Assembly (NCBI GenBank): GCA_028287115.1
Contig: JAQBQF010000095.1
Location: 1-64,000 of the forward strand
DNA from: Myxococcales bacterium
GTDB lineage: Bacteria > Myxococcota_A > Polyangia > Haliangiales > Haliangiaceae
DNA: 64,000 bases
Direction: 5' to 3'
Shown here: positions 48,371 through 57,344 of the stretch, one piece after another
Layout: every line of letters starts with the position of its first letter
Position numbering within the stretch: position 1 is the stretch's first letter
Notes under the pieces: generated by a model
Told to the model about the DNA's origin: nothing
Seen by the model: the letters and a program-made list of their open reading frames with translations, nothing else
Database searches by the model: none
Position numbers and translations under genes: made by a program

Positions 48371-49431
48371 GTGGAGGCTCCGAGGAGCGCGACGAGCTCG
48401 GCGGCCCTGCGGGTTCCGGAATGTTCATCGAGTGCACGCTCGCGGGCACGGCGGCCGATCCGCTCGAGCTCGCCGCGCGGCGCTTCGATCGCATCGAGGG
48501 CATCGTCGCTGCTGACGCCGAGGAGGATCTCCTCGCCCGGCGTGAAGAACTGTTCGATGCCCTCCCACCAGTCCGAGAGCACCGGGACGCCGCAAGCGGC
48601 CGCTTCGAAGAGCCGACCCGAAGGGCAATAACCGAGCGCGGCCATCGGTGCTCGCGTCACGCTGACGGTCAGCGGGCTCGAGCAGTAAAACGCGGGATGA
48701 CGCGGTGGCGGCACGTGCTCGAAGCGCGCGATGTTCCACGGCAGCACGACGTCGGGCGGATACATTGCGCCGCCCATCACGAACGGATGCGGGCGCCGGC
48801 GTGCAGGCTCGATGAACAGCGCCTCGAGCGCGTGCCGGCGATCTTCGGACCATGTGCCGAGGTACGAGCACGCAGCGGTCCACAGTTGATCCGGCTCGAC
48901 GGGCCGGTGGCTCGCAGGATCGACGCTGCCGTAGAGACACGCGACCCGCTTCGCGCCGAGACGATCGCGCAGCAGATCGAGCGCGCGGCCTCCGGTGAAG
49001 CTGAGCACGAGATCGAACTCGCCGAGCCCTTCCGTCGGCAGGTAGGGCACCTCCTCGCCCGATTCGATCTTGGACAGCGTCACCGGCGTATCGAGATCGT
49101 AGAACACGCGGATCCGTGCGCGCGATCCGAAGACGAGCGCCGAAGCTTCGCGGCCGTCCGCGCAATACGACGTCACGATCGCCGCGTCCGCGGTGTTCGC
49201 GACTTCGAGCGCGAGATCGCGGATCGCCTCCCAGCTCTGGTAGAGCTGCAGCTTCGCGTGGCCATCGAGCTCGGGCAGATCGCGATGCATGCGGTAGAAC
49301 GGCGTGTCGCGCTCGAAGAACACGACCTCGTGCCTCGCGGCGTCGAGCGCGGAGATCAGGCTGCGCCACAAGGTCGCGTGGCCATTGCCCCATGCCGAGC
49401 TGACCGAGAGTCCGAAGATCACGATCCGCAT
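48367..49431 (-). CDS. CgeB-like glycosyltransferase (GT-B)
   Basis: A 354-residue glycosyltransferase. The N-terminus reads RIVIFGLSVSSAWGNGHATLW; the C-terminal donor domain has GRLFEAAACGVPVLSDWWEG then FFTPGEEILLG, the CgeB/group-1 signature. It is a close cousin of the C-terminal half of the fused transferase at 51-53 kb (same FGLSxSSxWGNGHAT opening), so the cluster has duplicated this gene. The start is ATG 49431, two bases after the glycosidase stop. There is no signal or TM segment; it acts at the cytoplasmic face on a lipid- or nucleotide-linked acceptor. Confidence 0.87.
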   Translation of the reverse strand: MRIVIFGLSVSSAWGNGHATLWRSLISALDAARHEVVFFERDTPFYRMHRDLPELDGHAKLQLYQSWEAIRDLALEVANTADAAIVTSYCADGREASALVFGSRARIRVFYDLDTPVTLSKIESGEEVPYLPTEGLGEFDLVLSFTGGRALDLLRDRLGAKRVACLYGSVDPASHRPVEPDQLWTAACSYLGTWSEDRRHALEALFIEPARRRPHPFVMGGAMYPPDVVLPWNIARFEHVPPPRHPAFYCSSPLTVSVTRAPMAALGYCPSGRLFEAAACGVPVLSDWWEGIEQFFTPGEEILLGVSSDDALDAIEAPRGELERIGRRARERALDEHSGTRRAAELVALLGAST

Positions 49432-49433
49432 GA

Positions 49434-50321
49434 CTATCTCGCGTATCTGCGCGTCATCTCCGCGCAGAACTCCGCGAACTCCTCGGGGTGATGGGGTGGG
49501 CTCGTATGATGATGGCCCGGTCCTTTGTCCTCGGGCGTGAAGCAGAACGTCACGGTGACGTCGAACGGCTCGAGCGCCTTCATCTGCCGATCGAACCAGG
49601 CCTCCCTGCCCGGCCGCGCGTAGTCGGACCACGACAAACCTGTGCGCAGATACTTGATGCGCATCTTCTTCAGCCAGCGTACGGCGTCGTCGAGCCTCGG
49701 ATCTTCGAAGTGAAACCACTGGCACACGCCGATGTCCGGCGCGACCTCCGCCAATCTGCGAGCTGCCGGCTTCGGCGTGCCGTCCTCGCGAATGACACCC
49801 ATATAGAAGTGGCGGTAGTACGAAGATCCTTCCGCTTCACGGTGCCGGGTCGTCGCGGGCCACGCGCGCGGCAGATCGAGGAGACTGTACCAATGGATCC
49901 GAGGTGCGCGTCCTTGCACGAGCTCGATCGTGCGCACGAGACCTCGGTCCTGGACCCACTCTGCGCCGAACGTCGAGACACCGACTTCGCTGATCCAGAC
50001 CGGCAGCTTCGTGACAGCGTTGACCTCGGCAAGTCGATCGGGCCATTGCTCGAGCGGCCAGTGATTCCAGTCGAGTGGAAACCCATGCACGGCGACCGCA
50101 TCGACATGATCGAGGACGCCTTGGCTCGCCATGTTTCCAATGAACGCCGGATCGATCGGCGAGATGCCGCCGAGCACACGTGTCAGCCCCGGGCACTCGG
50201 TCGCGATCGCATCGGCCGCGAGCTTGGCCATGACCGCGAACTGTTTCCATTCGGGATCGAGCTGGAAGTCCCAATGCGACTTGTTGTTCGGCTCGTTCCA
50301 GATCATCGCGGCTTCGATCAC
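49434..50321 (-). CDS. Clan GH-A glycosidase-like protein
   Basis: A 295-residue TIM-barrel glycoside hydrolase-like protein. MIWNEPNNKSHW contains the Asn-Glu-Pro of the acid/base strand and PVWISEVGVSTFG the second catalytic glutamate, the clan GH-A spacing seen in GH39 and related beta-xylosidases. The C-terminal part repeats a barrel-like pattern (MRIKYLRTGLSWSDY, FDVTVTFCFTPED). It lacks a secretion signal, unusual for a degradative glycosidase, so it probably trims or remodels the cluster's own product. GTG 50321 has GGAGGT upstream and overlaps the methyltransferase stop (GTGA). Confidence 0.8.
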   Translation of the reverse strand: MIEAAMIWNEPNNKSHWDFQLDPEWKQFAVMAKLAADAIATECPGLTRVLGGISPIDPAFIGNMASQGVLDHVDAVAVHGFPLDWNHWPLEQWPDRLAEVNAVTKLPVWISEVGVSTFGAEWVQDRGLVRTIELVQGRAPRIHWYSLLDLPRAWPATTRHREAEGSSYYRHFYMGVIREDGTPKPAARRLAEVAPDIGVCQWFHFEDPRLDDAVRWLKKMRIKYLRTGLSWSDYARPGREAWFDRQMKALEPFDVTVTFCFTPEDKGPGHHHTSPPHHPEEFAEFCAEMTRRYAR

Positions 50322-51052
50322 GTGACCTCCTCGGGCTCGGCGGCAGACTCGATCGAACGACTGTCCTTGCGACGGCACAGGTAGACGTCGTCTTCAGCGC
50401 GGCGTTCGATCGCGAAGCCCGCGCTCCGCAGCATCGCCTCGACACCCGCGCGATTCGGAATCCACCAGTTCGTCCAGTCCGACGCATACTTGTGCTCGAC
50501 GAAGTACATCGCCGGGAATCCGTGCCGGAGAAACACTTGTTTCTCTTCGAACGGATAGTCGAGCTCGACCGAAACGACCATCTGCGGCCCGCGCAACAAG
50601 CTCTGGAACAACATCTGTTCGCCGACAACGTGATCGAACAAGCGATCGAGTGCGAGCAGCGGATGGCGCAGGTGGTACAGCACGCCCATGAACAGGACGA
50701 AGTCGAACTTCTCGCCGAGTGCGCCGACTCGGTACACGTCGAGATTGCGCAGCTCGATCTCGTAGCCGAGCACCTCGGAAGCCAGGCGCGCCTGCGCGAG
50801 ATAGCGTTCGTCCGAATCGATGCCGACGACGCGCGCGGCACCCCGGCGCTTCATCTCGAACGAATAGAAGCCGGCGTTGCAGCCGATGTCGAGCACGGTC
50901 TTGTCGCGGAGATCCTCCGGAACGAGCTGCGCGAACCGCGCGAACTTCGCTCGTGGGTAGTCACCGAGGAAGTGCTCGGGCGCCGTCTCGATGCCATCGA
51001 GATCCATGTTGTGAAACCACGGGCCGAGGTCGCGAATCCGTTGTTCCAGCAT
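50318..51052 (-). CDS. TIGR04290-type SAM methyltransferase
   Basis: A 244-residue class-I methyltransferase. The opening LGPWFHNMDLDGIETAPEH and FLGDYPRAKF, the AdoMet loop VLDIGCNAGFYSFEMKRRG and LFMGVLYHLRHPLLALD match, as I recall it, the TIGR04290 family (CmoB/DUF1698-like), defined as a methyltransferase of conserved glycan clusters of unknown product. Its presence is the best single marker for the type of this cluster. ATG 51052 overlaps the upstream stop by one base (TGATG). The substrate is presumably a sugar hydroxyl or amine of the cluster's glycan. Confidence 0.88.
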   Translation of the reverse strand: MLEQRIRDLGPWFHNMDLDGIETAPEHFLGDYPRAKFARFAQLVPEDLRDKTVLDIGCNAGFYSFEMKRRGAARVVGIDSDERYLAQARLASEVLGYEIELRNLDVYRVGALGEKFDFVLFMGVLYHLRHPLLALDRLFDHVVGEQMLFQSLLRGPQMVVSVELDYPFEEKQVFLRHGFPAMYFVEHKYASDWTNWWIPNRAGVEAMLRSAGFAIERRAEDDVYLCRRKDSRSIESAAEPEEVT

Positions 51053-53196
51053 CAGCCGAGCTCACGCACGTAGCGTTCGAGGTCTGCAGCGCGATGCGCC
51101 GCCGTATGGGCCGCGAGCACCCGAGAACATGCGCGAGCGCCGATCTCGCGCCGCTTGTCATCGCGGACGTCGCGCAAATAGCGCCGCACGTCCTCGGTGG
51201 ACTCCGCGATCAAGATCTCGGCACCCGGCGTGAACAGCTCGTCCAGACCATCCCAGACGTCGCTGATGATCGGGACGCCACACGCTGCCGCCTCGAACAG
51301 CCTCACGCTCGGCGACCAGCCCGCGGCGACCATGTCGCGCCGCGTGACGTTGAGCGTGAACCGCAGCTCGTTATAGAACGTGCGGTGTCGATCCGGCACG
51401 AGGTGCTCGATGCGTTCGACGTTGCGCGGCCACTCGATCCATGGCGGATATTGCGCGCCCGCGACGACGAAGCTGCGTTGCGGCTCGTACTTGGCCGGCT
51501 CGATGAGCAAGCGCTGCAACACCGGTTGGCGATCGTCGCTGTAGGTCCCCATGTAGCCGAGGTCCCAGCGCGGCGCGCGCGAGTCCGGGCCATAGAGCGA
51601 TGGATCGACCGAGCAATACAGCGGGCGAGCACACGCGGCGCCGAGCTCCGAGATGCGCGCGAGCGTCGGCCCCCCGGTGAAGGACAGGTAGAGCGAGTAC
51701 CGCTTGAGCAGATCGCGATCGAGATATTCGCACTCGCCGCTGGCGAGCCGCGCGAGCGTCACCGGTGTATCGATGTCGTAGAACGCGGTCGCACCGCGCG
51801 CGGTCGCGTGCACCCACCGGCCGATCGCGATCCCGTTCGGCACATACGAGCCCACGATCACGAGGTCGGCATCGCGGACCTCGCGCGCGAATCGATCGTG
51901 CAGGTCGGCGAGGCTCGAGTACAGCGCGGTCCTCGCATACGGAGGCTTCACCAGATCGCGATGCTCCGCGTACCAAGGAACATCTCTCTCGAGGAACAGC
52001 ACCTCGTGGCCGAGCGCGGAGAGCTCGCGAATGAGGCCGCGATAGGTCGTTGCGTGACCGTTCCCCCACGATGACGTGATCGATAGGCCGAGCACGACGA
52101 TCGACATCCGACGCTTGGACGACCGCGCGGTATGATGCTCGCCGAGCGCTGCCTCGACATCGAGCGCGCGGTGCGCATACGTGTGCTCGCGCAGCATCCG
52201 CTGGTGAGCTCGCTTGCCGATGACGCGCGCCGTATCCGGGGTGAGTCGATCGACGTGCTGCGCGACCTCCACGCCGTCGCGCGCGACGACGACTTCCCGC
52301 CCGGGCTCGAGGAATTGCTCGAGTCCCTCCCACGCATCCGTGATCACGCATGCGGCGGCGCCCGCTGCTTCGAACACGCGCGTCGCGGGCGAGAACCCGT
52401 ACGCCGCCATCGAGTCGCGGCTGACGTTCAAGATCGCGAGCGGCGACACGTTGAACGCGTTGTGATCGTGCGTGTAGACGTGCCCGAGATACGCGATGTT
52501 GTCCGGCCGCAGCTTGTCGTGCCAGCCCGCCCCACCGAGCAGGAAGCGCTGGTCCGACAACAGGCTCGCCGCGCGCAGAAAGAATTCTTCGACGCGCTTC
52601 TCGCGGTCCGGCAAGCGATTGCCGAGGAACCCGAGTGCGGCCGCAAACCGCGGCTCCATCGGCACGGGAAAGTGCGTGCTCGGATCGAGCGCGTTGTAGA
52701 TCGGCACGCAACGCTTCGCGCCGTGTCTCTCGTATGCCGCGACCACGGGGCCGCCGCCGCCGTACGTGAACACGAGGTCGTAGCGTGAGACGAGCGCATG
52801 AAATGGATCGGCAGGATCGCGATCGAGGCGATCGAGGGTCGCCGGTGCGTCGACATCCCAAAACGCGATCATCGTGCGTGGCGATTTCAGATCGATCACG
52901 AGGCGCTCGAGGAGCTCGTCGTGGACGCCAACACCACTCGCCTTGACGACCAGATCCGCGCTGCGCGCTCGCTCGAGCATCGCGTGGACCGCCTCGACCG
53001 TCGGCGGGTACACGACGACCGTCGCCCACTCCGGGTCTGCGATATCACGATGCTGCTGCCGCTCGAAGGCATCGGGCTCGTAGAACGTGATCCGATGGCC
53101 GCGCTCGGCGAGCGCCCGGATGATGCCGCGGTAGTAGGTCGCGGCGCCGTTCCAGTACGCCGAGACGAGGCTCGAGCCGAAGAATGCGATATTCAC
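51052..53196 (-). CDS. Didomain CgeB-like glycosyltransferase (tandem fusion)
   Basis: One uninterrupted 714-codon frame holds two complete GT-B glycosyltransferases. The first half (residues 1-~355; NIAFFGSSLVSAYWNGAATYY ... RVFEAAGAAACVITDAWEG) joins through a short basic link to the second half, which opens SIVVLGLSITSSWGNGHATTY and carries VRLFEAAACGVPIISDVWDG. The internal ATG at 52107 has no ribosome binding site, so a true fusion is favoured over two genes. GTG 53196 overlaps the upstream stop (GTGA). Two transfer steps could be channelled on one polypeptide. Confidence 0.85.
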   Translation of the reverse strand: MNIAFFGSSLVSAYWNGAATYYRGIIRALAERGHRITFYEPDAFERQQHRDIADPEWATVVVYPPTVEAVHAMLERARSADLVVKASGVGVHDELLERLVIDLKSPRTMIAFWDVDAPATLDRLDRDPADPFHALVSRYDLVFTYGGGGPVVAAYERHGAKRCVPIYNALDPSTHFPVPMEPRFAAALGFLGNRLPDREKRVEEFFLRAASLLSDQRFLLGGAGWHDKLRPDNIAYLGHVYTHDHNAFNVSPLAILNVSRDSMAAYGFSPATRVFEAAGAAACVITDAWEGLEQFLEPGREVVVARDGVEVAQHVDRLTPDTARVIGKRAHQRMLREHTYAHRALDVEAALGEHHTARSSKRRMSIVVLGLSITSSWGNGHATTYRGLIRELSALGHEVLFLERDVPWYAEHRDLVKPPYARTALYSSLADLHDRFAREVRDADLVIVGSYVPNGIAIGRWVHATARGATAFYDIDTPVTLARLASGECEYLDRDLLKRYSLYLSFTGGPTLARISELGAACARPLYCSVDPSLYGPDSRAPRWDLGYMGTYSDDRQPVLQRLLIEPAKYEPQRSFVVAGAQYPPWIEWPRNVERIEHLVPDRHRTFYNELRFTLNVTRRDMVAAGWSPSVRLFEAAACGVPIISDVWDGLDELFTPGAEILIAESTEDVRRYLRDVRDDKRREIGARACSRVLAAHTAAHRAADLERYVRELG

Positions 53197-54275
53197 GACA
53201 GCTCCTTCACGATGTCGAGCAGCGCGTCGACACGATGCGCGCACGTGTGACGCGCCAGGATCGTGTCGCGGCCGTGGTTGGCGAGGTCGGCGGCAAAATC
53301 GCGATCGCAAAGAATGGCGCGCAGGAAACACCGCAGCTCGTCGCCGTCGCGCGCGACGAGGTAGTCCTCGCCTGCGGCGAATAGCCCTTCGGTGTCGTGC
53401 CACGGGCTCGAGACGAGCGGAATGCCGCATGCGAGCGCCTCGAACATGCGGATCGTCGGGATCCCGGGCAGCGCGTCGACGTACGGCCGTCTCGGCACGT
53501 GAACGGTGACCGCATAGCGCGCGAACACGGCCGGCACGTCGAAGTTCGGGAGCCAGCCCGCGTACGTGATCCCGGCGCCCGCGAGCGCGTCCCGAGCTTC
53601 CTCGGGATACCGCACGCCGTGGACACGCGCCCGCAACTTCAGCGCGACGACCGGCGCGATCAACATCTCCTGCAGCTCTGTTGACCGTTCGCCGTCGCCC
53701 CAGTTACCGACCCACACGAGATCGCCTTCCCGAGCGATGTCCGGCAGCGGCTTGAACGTGCGAACGTCGGCCGCCTCGTGCCAGGTCCACGCCCGTGGCG
53801 CCCAGCCGCGTTCGCGATACAGATCGCGGATCACTCCGCCGAACGCGAGCACGCCGTCGTAGTGGCTGAGATCGTAGCGCTCGATCTCGTCCGGCGCGGT
53901 GACCGATCGATGGTGCGTATCGTGGAACAACAGCACGTACCGGTGTGTCGCGTGGTGCTCGCCGATCCGCGCGACGAGCTCGGGCTCGTTCCACTCGTGA
54001 ACGAGTACCAGATCGACATCGTCGAGCACGCGGTCCAGATCGAGATCCGGACCATACCGATCGCTGCGGAGATCCGGGTACGCGGCGTGGAACGCGGCGA
54101 TCGCCTGTTCGCCGTGATCGCGCAAGAGGTTGTCGACACTCCACGCATCGCGAGGTTCGTAGACGCGAACCTCGTGGCCGCGCGACAGGAGCTCGGCGAC
54201 CACACCTCGCAAGAAATGCGCGTTACCGTGGTTCCAGTCCGAGATCAGCGAGTGATAAAAGCATGCGATCTTCAC
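53193..54275 (-). CDS. CgeB-like glycosyltransferase
   Basis: A 360-residue GT-B transferase. The N-terminus reads KIACFYHSLISDWNHGNAHFL, and the donor domain has TIRMFEALACGIPLVSSPWHD then LFAAGEDYLVARDGDE. The start is GTG 54275: it lies six bases from GGAGGA (54282-54287) and makes a GTGA overlap with the upstream stop, as most neighbours do; the ATG at 54281 would touch the Shine-Dalgarno directly. It is more distant from the other two CgeB-like proteins, so it probably has another donor or acceptor. Confidence 0.86.
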   Translation of the reverse strand: MKIACFYHSLISDWNHGNAHFLRGVVAELLSRGHEVRVYEPRDAWSVDNLLRDHGEQAIAAFHAAYPDLRSDRYGPDLDLDRVLDDVDLVLVHEWNEPELVARIGEHHATHRYVLLFHDTHHRSVTAPDEIERYDLSHYDGVLAFGGVIRDLYRERGWAPRAWTWHEAADVRTFKPLPDIAREGDLVWVGNWGDGERSTELQEMLIAPVVALKLRARVHGVRYPEEARDALAGAGITYAGWLPNFDVPAVFARYAVTVHVPRRPYVDALPGIPTIRMFEALACGIPLVSSPWHDTEGLFAAGEDYLVARDGDELRCFLRAILCDRDFAADLANHGRDTILARHTCAHRVDALLDIVKELS

Positions 54276-55375
54276 GCGCATTCCTCCTCGGTGCGCCCTG
54301 CCAGCTCGCAATACAGCGCGTAATACTGCTCGGCCATCCGTGCCGGCGTGAGCTCGAGTGCTCGCTTGCGTGCCGACGCAGCGAGCGCACGGCGTCGCAA
54401 TGGATCCGCGGCAATCGTGTCGATCGCGTTCGCGAGCGCACTTGGATCGCCGGGCGGGACGTAGACCGCCGCGTCGTGCCAGATCTCTCGCAACGTCTCG
54501 ATGCCACCGAGCACGAGCGCGCATCCCGCGAGCGCAGCTTCGACCGCCGACAGCCCGAATGGCTCGTAGCGCGCCGGCAGCGCGTAGATCGACGCGCGCG
54601 ACATCCATCCCGCGAGCGTCTCGGGCGACAGCTCGCCGAGGACGTTGACCGTGCGCGCGTCGATATCGCTGACTTCGGCCGGTGCGCGGGTCGCGCCGGC
54701 GACATAGATCGGCCACTTGGCTCTAGCGGCACATGCATCGAGCTCGGCGAGTCCTTTCGCGCGATCCCACAATCTGCCCGCGGCCAGCACGAACGGCTCT
54801 TTGTCCGCACGCGGCCAGCGCGTCGCATCGCACGCGTTCGAGATCACCTGACCGGTGCGGTCGATGCGGTGCGCGTCGAGGATCGCGCGCAGGATCGCCT
54901 TCGTCGGAGCGACGACCGCACGCGCACGCGTCAACCCGCGCGCGACGCGCTCGCGATATTCGTTCCATTCAGGGCCCGCTTCCGTCCCGTGCACGGCGAG
55001 GTGCCACGTGCAGACACACGAGTGCGCGACCGAGATCACGGGCGCGGCGAACGGCAACGCGGCGTGTGCGTAGCCGTTGACGTGAATCACATCGGGCGAG
55101 ATCCGTTGTGCGAGCCCGAGGAGCCAGTCGGCGGCTGCATCGACGTCGAACCATGGATCGTGCATCCACTCGAGGGCGTAGTTGCTCTCGCTGAGCGTGA
55201 CGTTCGACAACTCGGCGATCGCTCGCGCCTGCGCGGCATTGAGCCGGGCCCCCATCGTCGCGAGCGTCACCTCGACATCGAATGTCGCCAGCGCGCGGAT
55301 CAGCTCGCACGCATACGTCCAGACACCGCCGACGGTGTCAGCCGTCATCAGGATGCGCAGCGATCGCGCGGTCAT
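54272..55375 (-). CDS. GT4-family glycosyltransferase
   Basis: A 367-residue retaining GT-B transferase. It opens RILMTADTVGGVWTYACELI; the donor-binding region reads LAAGRLWDRAKGL with YEPFGLSAVEAALAGCALV carrying the E-x7-E-like pair of family 4. It typically uses UDP- or GDP-sugars to extend a cell-surface glycan. ATG 55375 overlaps the oxidoreductase stop by four bases. No TM segment is seen. Confidence 0.9.
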   Translation of the reverse strand: MTARSLRILMTADTVGGVWTYACELIRALATFDVEVTLATMGARLNAAQARAIAELSNVTLSESNYALEWMHDPWFDVDAAADWLLGLAQRISPDVIHVNGYAHAALPFAAPVISVAHSCVCTWHLAVHGTEAGPEWNEYRERVARGLTRARAVVAPTKAILRAILDAHRIDRTGQVISNACDATRWPRADKEPFVLAAGRLWDRAKGLAELDACAARAKWPIYVAGATRAPAEVSDIDARTVNVLGELSPETLAGWMSRASIYALPARYEPFGLSAVEAALAGCALVLGGIETLREIWHDAAVYVPPGDPSALANAIDTIAADPLRRRALAASARKRALELTPARMAEQYYALYCELAGRTEEECA

Positions 55376-56364
55376 TTCGCACGCCCGTGATAGATCGCAT
55401 CGATCACGGTCGCGATGTCGACGAGTCGCTCGGCCTCGGGATCGAACCCCGCACCCGCGGCGAGTCGCTCCGTCCACGTAACCGCTGCGCGACCACCCCA
55501 CGCATCGGGTGGGGACGCGAGGCGATCCGTGTGCGTTCCCGTGTAGCGCTCGCCGGCGAAGTCGTAGAACGAACCATCGATGTTCTTCAGGGCGAGCGCA
55601 CCTTCGGTGCCGTACAGAGACGCTTCGATCACCGCGTCGCGCCCGGCGGAGATCCGCCACGAGCAGGCGAGCCGGATCACGACATCGCCCGCGCGTAGCT
55701 CGGCAACGGCGAAGTCCTCGACGCTGAGCGAATCACCTGCGATCGGTTCGCCGGCCGCATAGAGGCGGCTCGACACCGCATCGATCGCCGGGAAGTCGAG
55801 GAGCCACAGCGCGAGATCGACGAGGTGAATCCCGAGGTCGATCACGCAGCCGCCACCGGAGGCGGACTTGTCGTAGAACCATGCCGCGTCCGGGCCATAC
55901 GCATTGTGGAACGTCAGATCGATCGCGAACACGCGCCCGATGCCGCCGGTGTGCAGGGCCTGACGGATCTGCTGCACGGCCGCCGTGTATCGGTAAGACA
56001 GGTCCACGCCGAGCAGACGGTCCGCCGCGCGCGCCGCATCGACCACGCGCCGGGTCTCGTCCGCGGTTCGCGCCAGCGGCTTCTGGCAGAACACCGCACG
56101 GCCGTGGTCGAGCACGGCAAGGCAGTGCTCTTTGTGCAGCGCGCTCGGCGTCGCGATCACGATCCCATCGAGCGGCACTTCGAGCAGCTGCCCCAGGTGC
56201 TCGCAAGGGACGGCACCCGGCACGACACCGAGCGCAGCACCGAGGCGCTCGCGCGAAGGATCTGCAATGGCGGCGATCTCGGCGCACCGAGCGTCCGCGA
56301 TCGCCTCCATGCGATGCCGGCCGATCCAGCCGACGCCCAGGAAGCCAAGACGCGGCCGCTTCAT
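55372..56364 (-). CDS. Gfo/Idh/MocA family sugar oxidoreductase
   Basis: A 330-residue NAD(P)-dependent oxidoreductase. The Rossmann motif GFLGVGWIGRHRMEAI starts the protein. The EKP catalytic motif appears as CQKPLART with the lysine kept, and the second domain carries GGGCVIDLGIHLVDLALWLL, where the conserved Asp and His lie. Members reduce or oxidise sugar carbonyls during sugar-nucleotide or cyclitol synthesis. ATG 56364 overlaps the upstream dehydrogenase stop (ATGA). It probably works in series with that dehydrogenase on one sugar. Confidence 0.9.
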   Translation of the reverse strand: MKRPRLGFLGVGWIGRHRMEAIADARCAEIAAIADPSRERLGAALGVVPGAVPCEHLGQLLEVPLDGIVIATPSALHKEHCLAVLDHGRAVFCQKPLARTADETRRVVDAARAADRLLGVDLSYRYTAAVQQIRQALHTGGIGRVFAIDLTFHNAYGPDAAWFYDKSASGGGCVIDLGIHLVDLALWLLDFPAIDAVSSRLYAAGEPIAGDSLSVEDFAVAELRAGDVVIRLACSWRISAGRDAVIEASLYGTEGALALKNIDGSFYDFAGERYTGTHTDRLASPPDAWGGRAAVTWTERLAAGAGFDPEAERLVDIATVIDAIYHGRAK

Positions 56365-57344
56365 GGCGTCACCAGCGCTTTCACGAACCCGTCCGGGCGC
56401 GTCCGCAACAGCTCGAACGCATCGGCTGCGCGCTCGAGAGGTACGCGGTGCGTGTAGAGCAGCTGCGGATCCAGCTGCTCGGCGACGACGCTGTCGATCG
56501 CGGCCGAGATCCCCGACACGTACGCGAGCGGATCGCGCTCGTGCGCGTTGATCACGTCGAGGCCGCGCCAGTTCCATAAGAACATATCGATCTGGCGTGG
56601 CCCATCTTGGTGAAACCCGGCGACGATCAGCCGGCCTCGCACCCGGCACAGCTTGCCCGCGAGATCGAGGGGCCGTTGCAGCCCGACGAGCTCGATCACG
56701 CGATCGCAACCGGCGCCATCGGTCAGCTCCTCGACGCGGCGCACGATCTCCGTATCGGACGCCCCGAGCTCGATCGTCTCGGTGGCGCCCATCTTGCGCG
56801 CGAGCTCGAGCGAGTATGCGCGCTGCGAGATCGCGATCACCCGCGCGCCGGCCGCAGCCGCGAGCTGGACCACGAGCGCCCCGAGAAACCCGACGCCGAT
56901 CACCGCGATCGTGTGATCCGCCGCAACGCCGGTGCGCCGAAAGATGTTCATCGCGCAGCCGAGCGGTTCGCCCGGCACGTCGCGATGATCGAGGCACGCC
57001 GGTAGCGTGATCACAGAGCTCTCCGGCGCAACGTCGTATTCCGCGAACGCGCCACCGGACAGAAACGCGACCCGGTCACCGACCGTAACGCGCTGGACCT
57101 CGTCGCCGACTGCAGCGACGCGCCCCCACCCTTCGTGACCGGGAGAACCCGGCAACGTCGGGTATGAAAACCACGCCCGCCCTTCCCACAACGGTAGATT
57201 CGAGCCGCATACGCCCGAACCTTCGACCCGGATCAGCACCTGGTCATGGTTCGGAGCGGGCGTCTCGACGCTCTGCACCTCGCACGTGCGGGGCGCAGTA
57301 AAGACGACGGCGCGCATGCGCCGCGGGATCGGCGACTCAGGCAT
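56361..57344 (-). CDS. MDR-family (zinc-type) alcohol dehydrogenase
   Basis: A 327-residue medium-chain dehydrogenase. Catalytic-zinc ligands are suggested by GVCGSNLPLW and GHEGWGRVAAVGD, and the cofactor loop is VIGVGFLGALVVQLAAAAGA. The four-Cys structural-zinc loop of classical alcohol dehydrogenases is absent. It would interconvert an alcohol and ketone on a sugar or polyol used by the cluster. ATG 57344 overlaps the upstream stop by eight bases; start sites further in (RAVVFTAPR) are possible but less likely. Confidence 0.87.
   Translation of the reverse strand: MPESPIPRRMRAVVFTAPRTCEVQSVETPAPNHDQVLIRVEGSGVCGSNLPLWEGRAWFSYPTLPGSPGHEGWGRVAAVGDEVQRVTVGDRVAFLSGGAFAEYDVAPESSVITLPACLDHRDVPGEPLGCAMNIFRRTGVAADHTIAVIGVGFLGALVVQLAAAAGARVIAISQRAYSLELARKMGATETIELGASDTEIVRRVEELTDGAGCDRVIELVGLQRPLDLAGKLCRVRGRLIVAGFHQDGPRQIDMFLWNWRGLDVINAHERDPLAYVSGISAAIDSVVAEQLDPQLLYTHRVPLERAADAFELLRTRPDGFVKALVTP

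Noticed and set aside
48367..54275. Toxin-antitoxin or immunity reading of the repeated CgeB-like genes
   Set aside because: All show glycosyltransferase donor-site motifs and are embedded in a sugar-modifying operon.
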